Part shown: positions 34,026 to 45,200 of the stretch, one piece after another
Layout: each line of letters starts with the position of its first letter
Numbering within the stretch: the stretch's first letter is position 1
Assembly (NCBI GenBank): GCA_028015205.1
Contig: CM051520.1
Coordinates: 36,261,528 to 36,325,527 of the forward strand
Direction: 5' to 3'
Length of the DNA: 64,000 nucleotides
From: Mytilisepta virgata
Lineage: Eukaryota; Mollusca; Bivalvia; Mytilida; Mytilidae
The notes under the pieces: model-generated
What the model was told of the DNA's origin: nothing
The model's database searches: none
The model's input: the letters and a program-made list of their open reading frames with translations, nothing else
Position numbers and translations under genes: made by a program

Positions 34026-36467
34026 TTAGCAAACAATAGGTTTGCTTTATATAACTTCAGCAAGGAATCATCTTTGTTTTTGACCAAAGACGTGTATTAT
34101 AATTGAACAGTTTTCTGTTGATTGTCTACATGTATGTGGTTCATTCAGAATGAGATTAAAATGTTGATGGTAAATTAAGGTTTTTTTTCTTCAAGTTCAT
34201 TATCACATTTCACAAGTACACTGACTTTAATATGAATGTATATATTTCAGAAAGCAATTTTTTATAAATCTGTGATATTTTTTAAGTGTAAGGCAAATTA
34301 AGTCAGTGCTTTTCTGTATTAAAAAGTAATCTTGATTAATAAATAAATTGCAAGACCTTTCAAGTAATTTCCAATAGTAATCTACATCATCTTTTTACGA
34401 GAAATGTGTTTTGAATGTTTGTACAGGAAAGACAGACAAACAGACGTACAGAGGAGGCACGTTACAACTCATCATGCTAAAGTTGTGCACAAAGTCTGAA
34501 ATCAATTCTGTTAGTGGAGTAATCTTTTAAGAAAGTGTGTAGAGGACAGACAAACAAGGTGATTGCAATATACATGTAGTCTCTTCCCATACAAGTAGGG
34601 GTATTTATAAGGTTTTAAGGGTCATTATAATCATCTGTGATCCACAAGTTTGTTATGTAATACTAATGTAAAAGATTAAAAATATGGTGAATATTCTTTG
34701 TTCAGTTTTATAAACATTTGTATGTATGGTTATTAAAAACAAGTGTGGCAATATCCACTAAAAGTATGTCTCGCACATCATGACTGTGGCATTATTACAG
34801 CAGTAAGAAAAGGCATGCAAGGTTCTGAGAGAAGAGGTTAAATTAAGGTGAAGGTTGTGTGGCAGGACTGTGACAGATTGATATTTAATCAGCAAGAAGA
34901 ACATGAAGAATTTGTGAATTAATTATGGTGGTTCAAGATCTTCATTTATGTGACATTGATGAGAATTTCTCAGAAATCATTGGTGTAAGTAATTATATGC
35001 AAAAGTTTCAGCAATATAAGATGACTTCAACTTCACTAAGAAGAAATGTCTAACTAACATACCTTAAGATTTTATTTTTTATTTCAATTTTACATTAAAC
35101 ATTTGTTTAAAATAAAAATTTAAAAATTTTTGTTTTGAACATAATCAGGTAAAATAATATTTACTTTCCACTTGCATTTTGAGTTCAAAATAACATTTTT
35201 TTTAATCCTGTAAGAATATAATTCTAATATATAAATACAAACATTTTATATAGTATATATATCATGTATATTATACAAACACAAATTTCATGCAGTTTGC
35301 AAATAAACAGATTTATATTTCGTAGTTATAGCAAATTGAATGTTATTTGTAGAATAAAGTTCCATATATAGTGTAATAAATGTTCCACTGTCCATGCTTA
35401 AGTAGAATGAAGTCCATAGATTCTAGAATAATTGTTCAACCATCACAAAGTAATATGTAGAGCAGCTATAGCACCAAATTTTGGCATTACTTATTGTTCC
35501 ATGATCAATGTATTTTGAAGAATGAAGTCAAAGGCTTAATTCACAGTGGCTTAATTGTTCCATCATCACTATGATTTGCAGTATAAAGACATTAAAGTGT
35601 CCATAGCCAACGGTGTAGATTGTTCAATGTAAAATTTATGTAGAATCTATATATCCTCACAGCTGACTTATCCATTAAGAATTCATACAACTATTTGAAG
35701 TGTTCAGAAATTGCCAGTTAAAATTACCTTGTTTGATTTTTAAAGAACAGTTCATACATGTCAAATCTGCAAAATACAGCATTCTAGAAACTGTTGCAAG
35801 GACTTGAAATTGGAATTAATGATATATAAGAGCACCATGGTTAGTTTTATCTAGTCATATTATTTAATTATCAGGGTAACTAACATATTATTCAAGTATG
35901 TTCTTTTAGTTCTATCCTGTTCTCTATATTTCTTATATAATACATGATACCATGAATGCATCTTATTATGTGATATAATTCATATTTTATTTTCCAACAA
36001 AGTCCTTAAAACAATTACTTAAAATAATGAATGAAATCTTGCAAATCTGACAGTTACTGTATAATTTATCATTATATTCTATGATTACATATATATTTAT
36101 ACAATAACAAATAAATAAAAGGAATTAAAACATATTCATTAAATAGATATTATAAAAATCTGGTATATATATTGACGCAGCAGTAAAAAACATAATGAAA
36201 TAGTCTTTAAAAGTCACTCAATTGTTACAATAAAATTTAAATATATGTTGATAAAATTGTGAAAAAGTCTTTGATTGCATGTGCTGTACGTATTAAATAA
36301 ATTATCTACTGTAAGAAGGAAGTATTTCACATGGTGTTATTTTCCTTTAATTTACAATACTAAAATTAACCCCCATGGAAATAATATAGGATATATGTAT
36401 TCTGAAGCAAATGGTTAGCTTATCAAAACCCCTAGAATATCAATACAAAATCAAATATATGTCTGAA
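34026..36467. other. AT-rich noncoding stretch with a faint ~90-bp periodicity
   Basis: No gene is supported. Between about 35340 and 35660 a loose motif (TTGTTC.A.CATCAC, GTAGAATAAAGT) recurs about every 90 bases and may be an old minisatellite. A single short ATG stretch near 34924 followed by GTGTAAG could be an exon but stands alone. Confidence 0.4.
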
Positions 36468-36611
36468 AGACATAATGCCCCATCTTGCAGCATTTGGGAC
36501 GGACGGACGAACAGACCTGAACACTATATGCCCCCTACTTTCGTAGATGGGGCATAAAAACATCAATGTTTACAGTATTAACATAAAAACGTCAATGTTT
36601 ACAGCATTAAT
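36468..36611. repeat. Small repeat end (ATGCCCC...GGGGCAT) with a 29-bp duplicate
   Basis: ATAATGCCCCATCT at about 36471 and TAGATGGGGCAT at 36543 form short inverted ends around a GGACGGACGGACG tract. Directly after, CATAAAAACATCAATGTTTA (36554) is repeated at 36583 with two changes. Probably a remnant of a MITE-like element. Confidence 0.6.
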
Positions 36612-36912
36612 AAAGTACAAAATACAAGTGGAAAGAAACAATTGCAATTAACCTACAAATGCTGTAAATATATATCATTTGTTAAGCATGCAATGGTAGA
36701 GTTGGAGTCACCTTTTACAAGAAATTCATAATTATAAAACAAGTCAAAAGCACATCATATATTTCAACCCCCTCCCCTTCCCTAGCACACTGCATGCTTA
36801 ACAAAGATTTAAATGCGAGTGGCAACCCTTCACTATGCCAAACCACTCAATGCATCACACTGCAACTGAGCAGTGTAATACATTTTTATATCTATGCGGG
36901 TTAAAACCTTCT
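36612..36912. other. 3' flank of the Helitron coding region
   Basis: Lying downstream (minus strand) of the endonuclease stop, this is where the Helitron 3' end would be expected. A short inverted pair, TTGTTAAGCATGC (36678-36690) and GCATGCTTAACAA, could belong to such an end. I could not identify a CTRR terminus. Confidence 0.35.
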
Positions 36913-37509
36913 CTACAGTTCCATTGCAACATACACTACTGAGTGATCTGACCAATGTTTCTATTACATCAGTGTGTATGCATGATTCTCTGCTTTCACG
37001 AATAAAAATCAAATCCAATTTTGTTTTGTTCACTGTTGTTGGTTTTGAAATCACCTGTCTGCATTCAAATGTATCTTGCATGAATTGTAAGAACCCTTGG
37101 TTAGATGGCAATGCATGTATATCAAAATTGAAGTCCCCCATTATAACAGTCTTTGTAGCATCAAGAACTGGCAGAAGTTCAGACAAAAGAATGTGCTTGA
37201 AACTTTGAAAAGTACAATTAGGGGCTTTATAAACTAAAACAATCTGTATCTTCCCTTTTAACCCTGAAAGAACAGTGATTATGAATTCAATCTCTGAATT
37301 TGAAAAACTATGTTCTTTGACAACATTTTGGTCACTTTTGCCAAACAGGGCTAACCCATGAGCTGGTCTATATCTTGGATCTGTTTGCTTTTGATCAATT
37401 CTTGCCAAAACTTTAAACCCTGGTATACAACATTCTTCATTCTGGGTCAATCTTGTTTCAGCAATGCCAACAATATCTGCATCCAAGATATTTGGTTCAG
37501 CTGCTATAT
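36913..37509 (-). pseudogene. Helitron C-terminal endonuclease (EEP) domain, split from its helicase
   Basis: This is the 3' part of a Helitron gene whose 5' part is at 60978-64000. The frame is open from the giant-element edge at 37509 down to 36833 and carries EEP-nuclease signatures: GIAETRL (catalytic Glu), a TVIMGDFNFDI strand (Asp/Asn pair) and TKLDLIF. The final catalytic SDH box (complement of 36943-36951) is not in this frame. It is in the next frame (WSDHSVVYVAMEL, stop complement of 36913-36915), so one base was lost or gained near 36955. EEP domains fused behind the helicase are known for Helentron-type Helitrons and are thought to nick DNA. About 199 codons of Helitron sequence remain. 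It is inactive through both the insertion and the frame break. Confidence 0.88.
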
Positions 37510-37541
37510 CAGTCAGGGGATCTACATGTTTAAGTCAGAAT
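37510..37541 (+). repeat. Left terminal inverted repeat of the giant element
   Basis: It begins CAGTCAGGGGATCTACATG and ends TCAGAAT. It pairs with 60946-60977 with three mismatches (positions 14, 17 and 25). The preceding TATAT is the target duplication. Confidence 0.9.
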
Positions 37542-38123
37542 GTTTCTTACTGATTTCAGTCAGGAAAAAAATCAAGGAGGAGTTACCTCTCTTTTATTAA
37601 TGAGTAATTATTCTGACTTATACAAGTAATTTTGTAAAAGTTTGGATGTTTCTTTTTTATCAAATTCAAGACAGATTTTCACTTAGAGTTATTTCCCTTT
37701 TCTAAGCAGTAAACTGACTTTTTTCAGTCAGAACAAACAGACCTACTAAATTAATGATTTACTTTTGCCATGCCATCATTTGTTGGAACAATGTTATTTC
37801 TGGTTTCTTTTTTGTTTTTATCTTATTGACAGTTTTTGGCATTTCAAATTATATGTGATACTTGAATTCCTTAATTCCTTAGAAAAACTCTAAATATAAA
37901 CATGATACACAGCCTTTCTTGTCGGAAAACGCCAAGAAAAGAGAACAACCAATAGGGTATTGCGGTTTTGGCAAATATAAAAATATTCAGAGGTTGAACT
38001 GTTACCGGTACATTCAAAAGGACCAGTTGTCATTCAGACAAATAGCAGATACTAAGATTGGTATGGTTAGAATTAATCTAAGGCACAAAACGCATAAAAC
38101 TGTACGACAGTTAATACTTAAAA

Positions 38124-38590
38124 TGTATCATATAATTCCGAAATAAATTTGATGCACTGTATGGCCATTTCGTTAATTGACAACTAATCAGCAGGGCTCG
38201 AGATCAAAATGTTGGAAATCCAGTTAAAGATATAATGATGAATTAATAAACACAACCATCAAAACCCAAAACAATTAGAACAAAAAGGAATCCAAGTCAG
38301 CTAAGGGTTACCTCTGCATAAAAAGGAAGAACCTTCGAAATTTCTGGTAAATTTTGTCAAATTTTTAACGGAAAATTTAAAGGCATTCAAGTAAAGAATC
38401 ACGCCAGGACAAAATCTTGGCTACAGGGCTGATAATGCCGTGACATAGACCCAGTGGTACACATAAAATGTATCACACAATACCCAAATAAATTTGATGA
38501 AATGTGTGGCCATTTCGTTGATCGACAATTGCAACTCATCAGCAGTGCTGGAGATCAAAATGTTGGAAATCCAGTTAAAGATATAACGAT
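38124..38590 (+). repeat. Diverged direct duplication (~120 bp) in the giant element
   Basis: The block ending GAGATCAAAATGTTGGAAAT and CCAGTTAAAGATATAA occurs at 38124-38240 and again at 38466-38590, both with GGCCATTTCGTTGAT-type sequence. A further echo (CAACAATCAAATAGATGAT, GAGGCCATGA) is at 38585-38640 and at 40118-40160. The left 3 kb of the element is thus built partly of old internal duplications. Confidence 0.75.
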
Positions 38591-38867
38591 TATCTCGCAA
38601 CAATCAAATAGATGATATAAATATGAGGCCATGAGGATATGAAGATGATCAACAGGGGATTTTCCTCTATAATATACAGAGAGAAAATAAAGATTTCCTC
38701 TCATATTCCGACAATTGAGATTTTCGGTCAGCAAAAAAGTACATAACTAAAAATCGTTATGTTGTTATTTACATTTATTATATAAACAATAACAATGCAT
38801 ACATGAAATAAAACCATTATTTACATAACAATACCTCATATGAAAGAAAACACACATTTATTTACAA

Positions 38868-39216
38868 TAAGGCCAACTAAAATCAATTAGTAGATTTTCA
38901 TCCAACTTTTTGAAAAAAAATGGGGCGGGTGGGAGGATATTATTTATTATTTCATATGAAACTATTTTGTAAGGTGTTATTAATATGTAAACGTTATAAA
39001 ATGGCTTATACCGCTTACTACTCTAAGAATCACGAAAACCATGTTGAATTGTTACAGGAAGTTAACAAAAAACGAAATTATTGACACGGATACGGGTAAC
39101 GGAGATGAACAAAATCCGGAAATCGTAAATTTTAGAAAATAAAAAAAATCGGGGCGGCACGATTTTCGAGGGGCGGGCGGGGATGAAAATCTATCAATTA
39201 ATTTTAATTGGCCTAA
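38868..39216. mobile_element. Foldback element near the 3' end of the element gene
   Basis: Left arm (about 38868-38937: AAGGCCAACTAAAATCAATT, TAGATTTTCATCC, GGGGCGGG) and right arm (about 39128-39216) are inverted, diverged copies. The GC-rich blocks stand out in AT-rich surroundings. It lies about 25 bp beyond the stop codon of the gene whose last exon ends at 39242. Confidence 0.72.
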
Positions 39217-39241
39217 GCAATATATAACAACAAAAATAAAT

Positions 39242-42200
39242 TTAAATTTCAAAGACATATTCAATCCTCCTTCTGATTTTCTTCTGAGTAGGTGACCTTA
39301 ATATTTTTTTAATTTGGCTTCTGTCAATAAGCGACTCATCATTCTTCTCTGGCCAGATATATATATTTTTTGATTTCTTTCTAAAAAATTTTGCAAATAC
39401 TTCATTCTGGTCATCAACGTCCAATACCTGAAAAGAAAAAGAGAACAAACAATCAGGCATCATTTTTGGCATATTAAAAATTCAATGTAGTTTACTCATG
39501 TAGAGTATACAAAATCTAACCAACTCGCTATGGACGTCAAGTTGATTACCCGACATTAAATGGCTTTTTTGAAATAATTATGAAAATTAGTCTTTGGTTT
39601 AAAAAAGGTAAGAAGAAGGTCCGGGGTCATGGACAAATTACTTGAGAAGGTCTTACATATCTATTAAGTGTAGGCAAAAAATACTTAACCAAATCATGAT
39701 CTAAATATCTTGACATATGATCTAATAAATGAAAACTGCAAAATGACTTGAGAAAGTTAGGAAATTAAATCTGAGAGGTAACAACAAACTGACTCTCTGA
39801 AATCGGACAACATCTCATTTAACTTGAAATGAAACAGAGTAGCATAAATATCTTTACAGAATCAGAATCTGATATATTCAAGTGTGATTAGGAAGCTGAC
39901 TTATAAAAGTCAAAGAATCAAAGCTTTTTAGGCAGTTTTGTACTGACTTTATTCAATCAGAATGTATTCGTAATCTTACTTTAAAAAGTAAGAACAAAAA
40001 CTCACTTGCGAAAGTCAGTTTAACCAATAAATTGGACAACAACAAAAAACACTTCATTAAGTCAGAATATATGAAGAAATGAAACTGACTGAGGAAAGTC
40101 AGAGATTCACTGAGTCGGGCAACAATCAAATAGATGATCCAAATATGAGGCCATGAAGATAATTTTTTTAAAATCAGTTTATTAGCGACTTGTGAAATCA
40201 TGGAAATGTATATATATCAGGCAAAAACTGACTTTCAAACTATTATCTGTAATAATATTTTCAAGTATAATTTAGCAATTGATTTGAAAAAGTCAGAGAG
40301 ACTAAATGTTGGATGGCAAGAGTAAATGACACAATCAACTCAAATCCTTTAAGATATTTTCAAATTTGACTGTTACAATTTGACAAGGTGAAATGAAACT
40401 GCTTTTGTATATTTATAAATCGGAATGTGTAAGGATATTTTCAGATACAAAAGCAAATAAAAAAGACATATGACTTGAAAAATCAAAATATAACTTATGT
40501 AAAGGAAAAAGTATATTGCTTTAGCAAAACTGATTTTTTTTCGAATTATATAAATTATCAAAACAGAAATGATACTAATGTGATAAAGACGGAAATGCAA
40601 TAATAGGTTTGCAGTCGATATAACTATTGCCCAATCTATTCAATTAAAATTCTAAAGTTCATATGGATTAATAACAAAATGCATAATCAACTGAAAGCCA
40701 ACGGGATAATTTTCCAAGATTTAAGCAGATAAGAAAATTATTGTGGGAAAATCAAAGTGGTCAACTCAAGTGAGATAGCAATTAACTGAATTTAAACAGA
40801 TGTTAATGTTTTAATCTAACAGGAAATAAAACTGACTTATATATGAAATATGAAATAGGCATTTTGAAACTGAATCAAATTCTGGCACGCCATTTTCCAT
40901 TCAGAAATTAACATCTATGAAATAAAAAACTTGATATGCCTTATCATTGGAACGATATGACATTATATAACGGTGTACTTGCCTCTCCGATAAAAAATCT
41001 TTCTTTCCTTTTCTGCCAACTTCAAATTCTACTAAAATGAAGTTACCAATCCTTATATCTTTTTCAACTTCTACCTTGCCTTCCTAAAATTATTAACAAT
41101 AAATGCTTTTATAACTGTGATAGTCAAGCACATTTTCGTTAAAATCCGATTTCAGTTAAACATCGTTGACTGATCAAAAGACAATTGATGTTAAAGTGTA
41201 AAATCAGATTTGAAAAAAAATGTTTTAGCTAACCTTTTAAGAAGAAAAAATTAAATATTATCATTTTTAAATCTTGATTTCTTTTTATTACTTTTACTAC
41301 TTGACTTACTTCTTCTTTCCTTGCCAATTCTTTCACCAATTCTTGTTTTCTTGAATCAGTGTTCCCCTCTTCAATAGAATTTTCTATTGGATGCTCCTGA
41401 AAAGGTTAAGTGTATAAATTATATACTGTATTTTTAAAGTAGCATATCATGGTATAAATAACATTTAAAATGACAATGAAATAGTTTTACTAACAGAAAA
41501 ATTAATGTTGCTATAGTAACTTATATCATGTGTATATATACGGTTAAATAACTAGCATGTCATGCAAAATTATAACTTTTAACAAAATGAAGACAAATTA
41601 TGCAACATCAATAGCCTAATTAACATGATTAAGCTGCATAACTTATGTACGCACATGATATACATTATGTCTTTCTAAAATAGTATATCCTCTGCTGCAA
41701 AACTGAATTAGAATTCAATTATTTCCTTCAATTGACATGATACAATTTAATATTACCGTACCTATTACTTGAAAAAAAAATATTACGTATATTTTTATCA
41801 TATACTTCATGTACTTATAGAAAATAAAGGTAAAATTTTACCCTACGATAAAATTGGAAATTGTACATATTTCTGCCCAAATCGTATAAGAATTGGCTTA
41901 GCGGGCTAATATTACTTTGTTATCAACTGTTTCCGGTTTTTATCATATACTTGTATAAAATAAAGGTAAAATTTGAAACTATACATATTTCTGCCACAAT
42001 TTTTCACGAATTCGCGGGGTGATATGACTTTGTTATCAACTGTTTCCGGTTTATACTGCTTCCGTTTTGTATCATACCTCATAATCCATAATCGCGTTAT
42101 AAATCAGTCGTTTCCGTAATCGATTCTAAACTTACTAGCACATAAAAACACGGCAGACGATAGCGGGACGAAACTGTGGATTGTATTAATTCGCTCAAAA

Positions 42201-45200
42201 ATGTTAATACAAACAGAAAAACATTAACAAATGATTAAGTGACAAAACATTTTGTCTAAATGGATGAGGAACAATGAAGATTTGCAGCGCCTGGAGGATA
42301 TTCGGTAATACGGCAATGAAACTGAAATCATTGAGATAGGAATTTTCATGGAAACCTATAAAACACCAATGTTGAAGTATATGATAAAATATCATAACAT
42401 GTCATTAGTCATATCAGACCCATTATCAGCCCATGGTCAAAATCATCCCTCGAGTCTGGCAGCTCTCGGGCTGATATCTTGACCTGGGGCTGATAATAGG
42501 TGATATGAAAAATGCCGTGTTATAATCTATAAATATCAACTGCTTCCGTTTTATATCACACCCCTAATCCGTAATCTTGTTATAAATCAGTCGTTTCCAT
42601 AATCGATTCTGAACTTACTAGCACACAGAAACGCGGCAGACGATAGCGGGACGCGATGTAAGATTAGCCAAATGTTGATGTAAATTCGACTGGACGGTAT
42701 CTGCTGAAAGGAAGTACCATGACTTGATATCAAATTCCAGTTTATATATATCTGAAAATTACAGTTATTTCGCGTTCTTGGACACCACATACATTACTAA
42801 AATAACACATTTCTATACATCAGTATTTTACTACTGTTTATAAATATGATTAGTTGTGGTTAAATATTTGCAAAATTCTGAGTAATGTCAAAATTTGGGG
42901 AATGTGATACGATGAAACAATTCCTGTTTGGTGATTTATTTTGCCCCATTTATATACATACAATTATTGTTGAAACAATTTTCTGAAATAATTTTGGTTA
43001 TGAAAAGGATTGAAAATTTGTTCAGAGCGGATTTTGCAGCTATACTCGTCATGCTCGTATGCAATTAACTAAAATTAAATAAGCACATTAAGGAAATGAT
43101 AATACAGCGAATCACATTTTTGAAATCTTGGAAAAAAAACCCAAAATAATGAGAATGGTGTGTATGAAGCAGCAGTGGCAATGTTTATTTTCGCAATTAT
43201 TAAAAAAATTAAATGTATATTACTTACCATCATTTTCATCGACTTGATTCTTATCAGAGCCCTCTTGATCATTCACTGATTGCTGTTTATTTAATGCATC
43301 TAAAATAAATTTTAAAATCCTTCTTAAATAAACTTTTTATTAAATTTATTCCGCCCTAAATATCCAATACATATTATCAAGGATCATAAACACAGATATA
43401 CAATGTATGTCTAATACTTGTTTGGTAATATTAGGATGAAAAAAAAGTTCAATTCATAATCTTTTTAGGCGTCAGATTTTGAATCTTATTTATTCATTCC
43501 TTAGTACACAATAATTTGTTGCACACGTTTGTTCAGTGAATTACAGTGTCGTTTCACTTTCATAGACACATGCATAAAGTAAAAGCTTTAAACCATGTGT
43601 GGCTACGGTAAAGAAAATTATGTTTCCATTGGTATTGTGTTATTGTCAGATAAACATGAAATTTCAACGTGTTTTCATTTTGACAATCAAGGTAAGCTCA
43701 ACGAGGGCATGTTGTTTACTTAGTTGAACTTCACAATAAAGCTTTGGGTCCATTCTATCACTTCAATGGTATTTTAAAATACATCATGAACATAGCAGAC
43801 GCAGAACTCACCATTGTTTTCGTCATTTAGCATATCCGTACTTTCAAAATGATCTGTCACTACAGATTGGCTGGTAAATATTTCTGGAATAAAATTCTAA
43901 AATTTTTTTTCTTTTTTCAAATCTGTACTCAATAAAAACGTTCGTAACGCATTAAATTAATTAGATTTGTAATTTCTTTAGATCGGAGTTTGACTTTCTA
44001 TTTCGTTTGTTAGGACCAGACTCTAATGAATCAGTTATATTATATTTGATTAGAATTAGTATTACATATTTATACTTTAGAAATACAAAATTATTAAAGT
44101 ATTCTCATTTTCATTTGCGTAGTTATCAGAAAAGGTTTATTTAAAAAAAAAATATTAAATTCGGAATTGTTTGTATAAGTAAAGCTCAATTCAAATGCTT
44201 TAATTTTATTTATTAAAGTATCTTTTTCACGCCGACAAACTGTCTAAAAGACGTTAATGTGGCTACTTTGTGTCTCCCAAAGCGATATTTAGGTACGTAC
44301 AAATGTTTTTAGAAACTTGCTTGTTAGTTATTATTAGAAAATCTTTAGGGACTAAATAACAGGCTATGCCTCCAGAGTCTTGAAAAATTTTAGCGGATCT
44401 TTTGAAAATGACCCTAGAAGTGAAATAAACGCGGGGGGGGTCCTAGTTTAGGGGCGGACGAACACTTTTTATCTTTAATTTTATGAAAAATAAAGAATGC
44501 GGTGCAAATTTTCATCATTTTTGTGTTGTCCCTTTTTTACACAATTGTGTCAGACAGAATTTGATACATTTTTCATGTAATTATTCATCAGAGTCTAATT
44601 TGTAATTTCTAAGTTGCTGTTTAAATTCTGACTTTTTGAAGAAATAGATACCATGAACTAACTTTCTTTACCATATTCAAAAGCGTTTTTGATATCTAAT
44701 TACTATATGAAGGTATAAATCCTTACGTGTTAAAAATTTACTTACACTTTTGATTCACAAAATAAGTAAAATTTAACCGCGTTTAATTTTAAAACAGTAA
44801 ATATTGTTGTAGGAATCTTAGTTAATTCAACTTTCGACCTGTTGCATGGTGTGCTGCTTTTGTCCGTATTCAGCAAACTATTCTTCTAGTTGAAGTAGAA
44901 TTTTAGTTCTGGTTTATTTTTGCCTTGATTTTGAATTATATTATCTTCAATTATACAGGGACCGCGGTAGCCGAATGGTCTAGGCAGTTCGTCATGACTA
45001 CTAAAGATCAGTAGCCTGTCAACGCTGACGTTGTGAGTTCGAATCTCACCGGTTGCTGGGTGTGTTAGACTCCAACCTTAATTGACAAGGATTGCCAATT
45101 TTCCTACCGAAGGTCAGTGGTTTTCTCCGGGTACTCCGACTTCCTCCACCAATAAAAACTGGCCGCCGCGAAATAGCCAAATATGCTGAAAACGGCGTAA

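Noticed and set aside
36894..37208. Plus-strand frame of 104 codons
   Set aside because: It is the antisense shadow of the Helitron endonuclease domain.
37919..38146. 75-codon basic frame in the left end of the giant element
   Set aside because: No recognisable domain, no splice partner, and it borders an internal duplication; kept out of the gene list.
44958..45060. Functional tRNA gene with a long variable arm
   Set aside because: It is the head of a SINE with an 11-bp target duplication.
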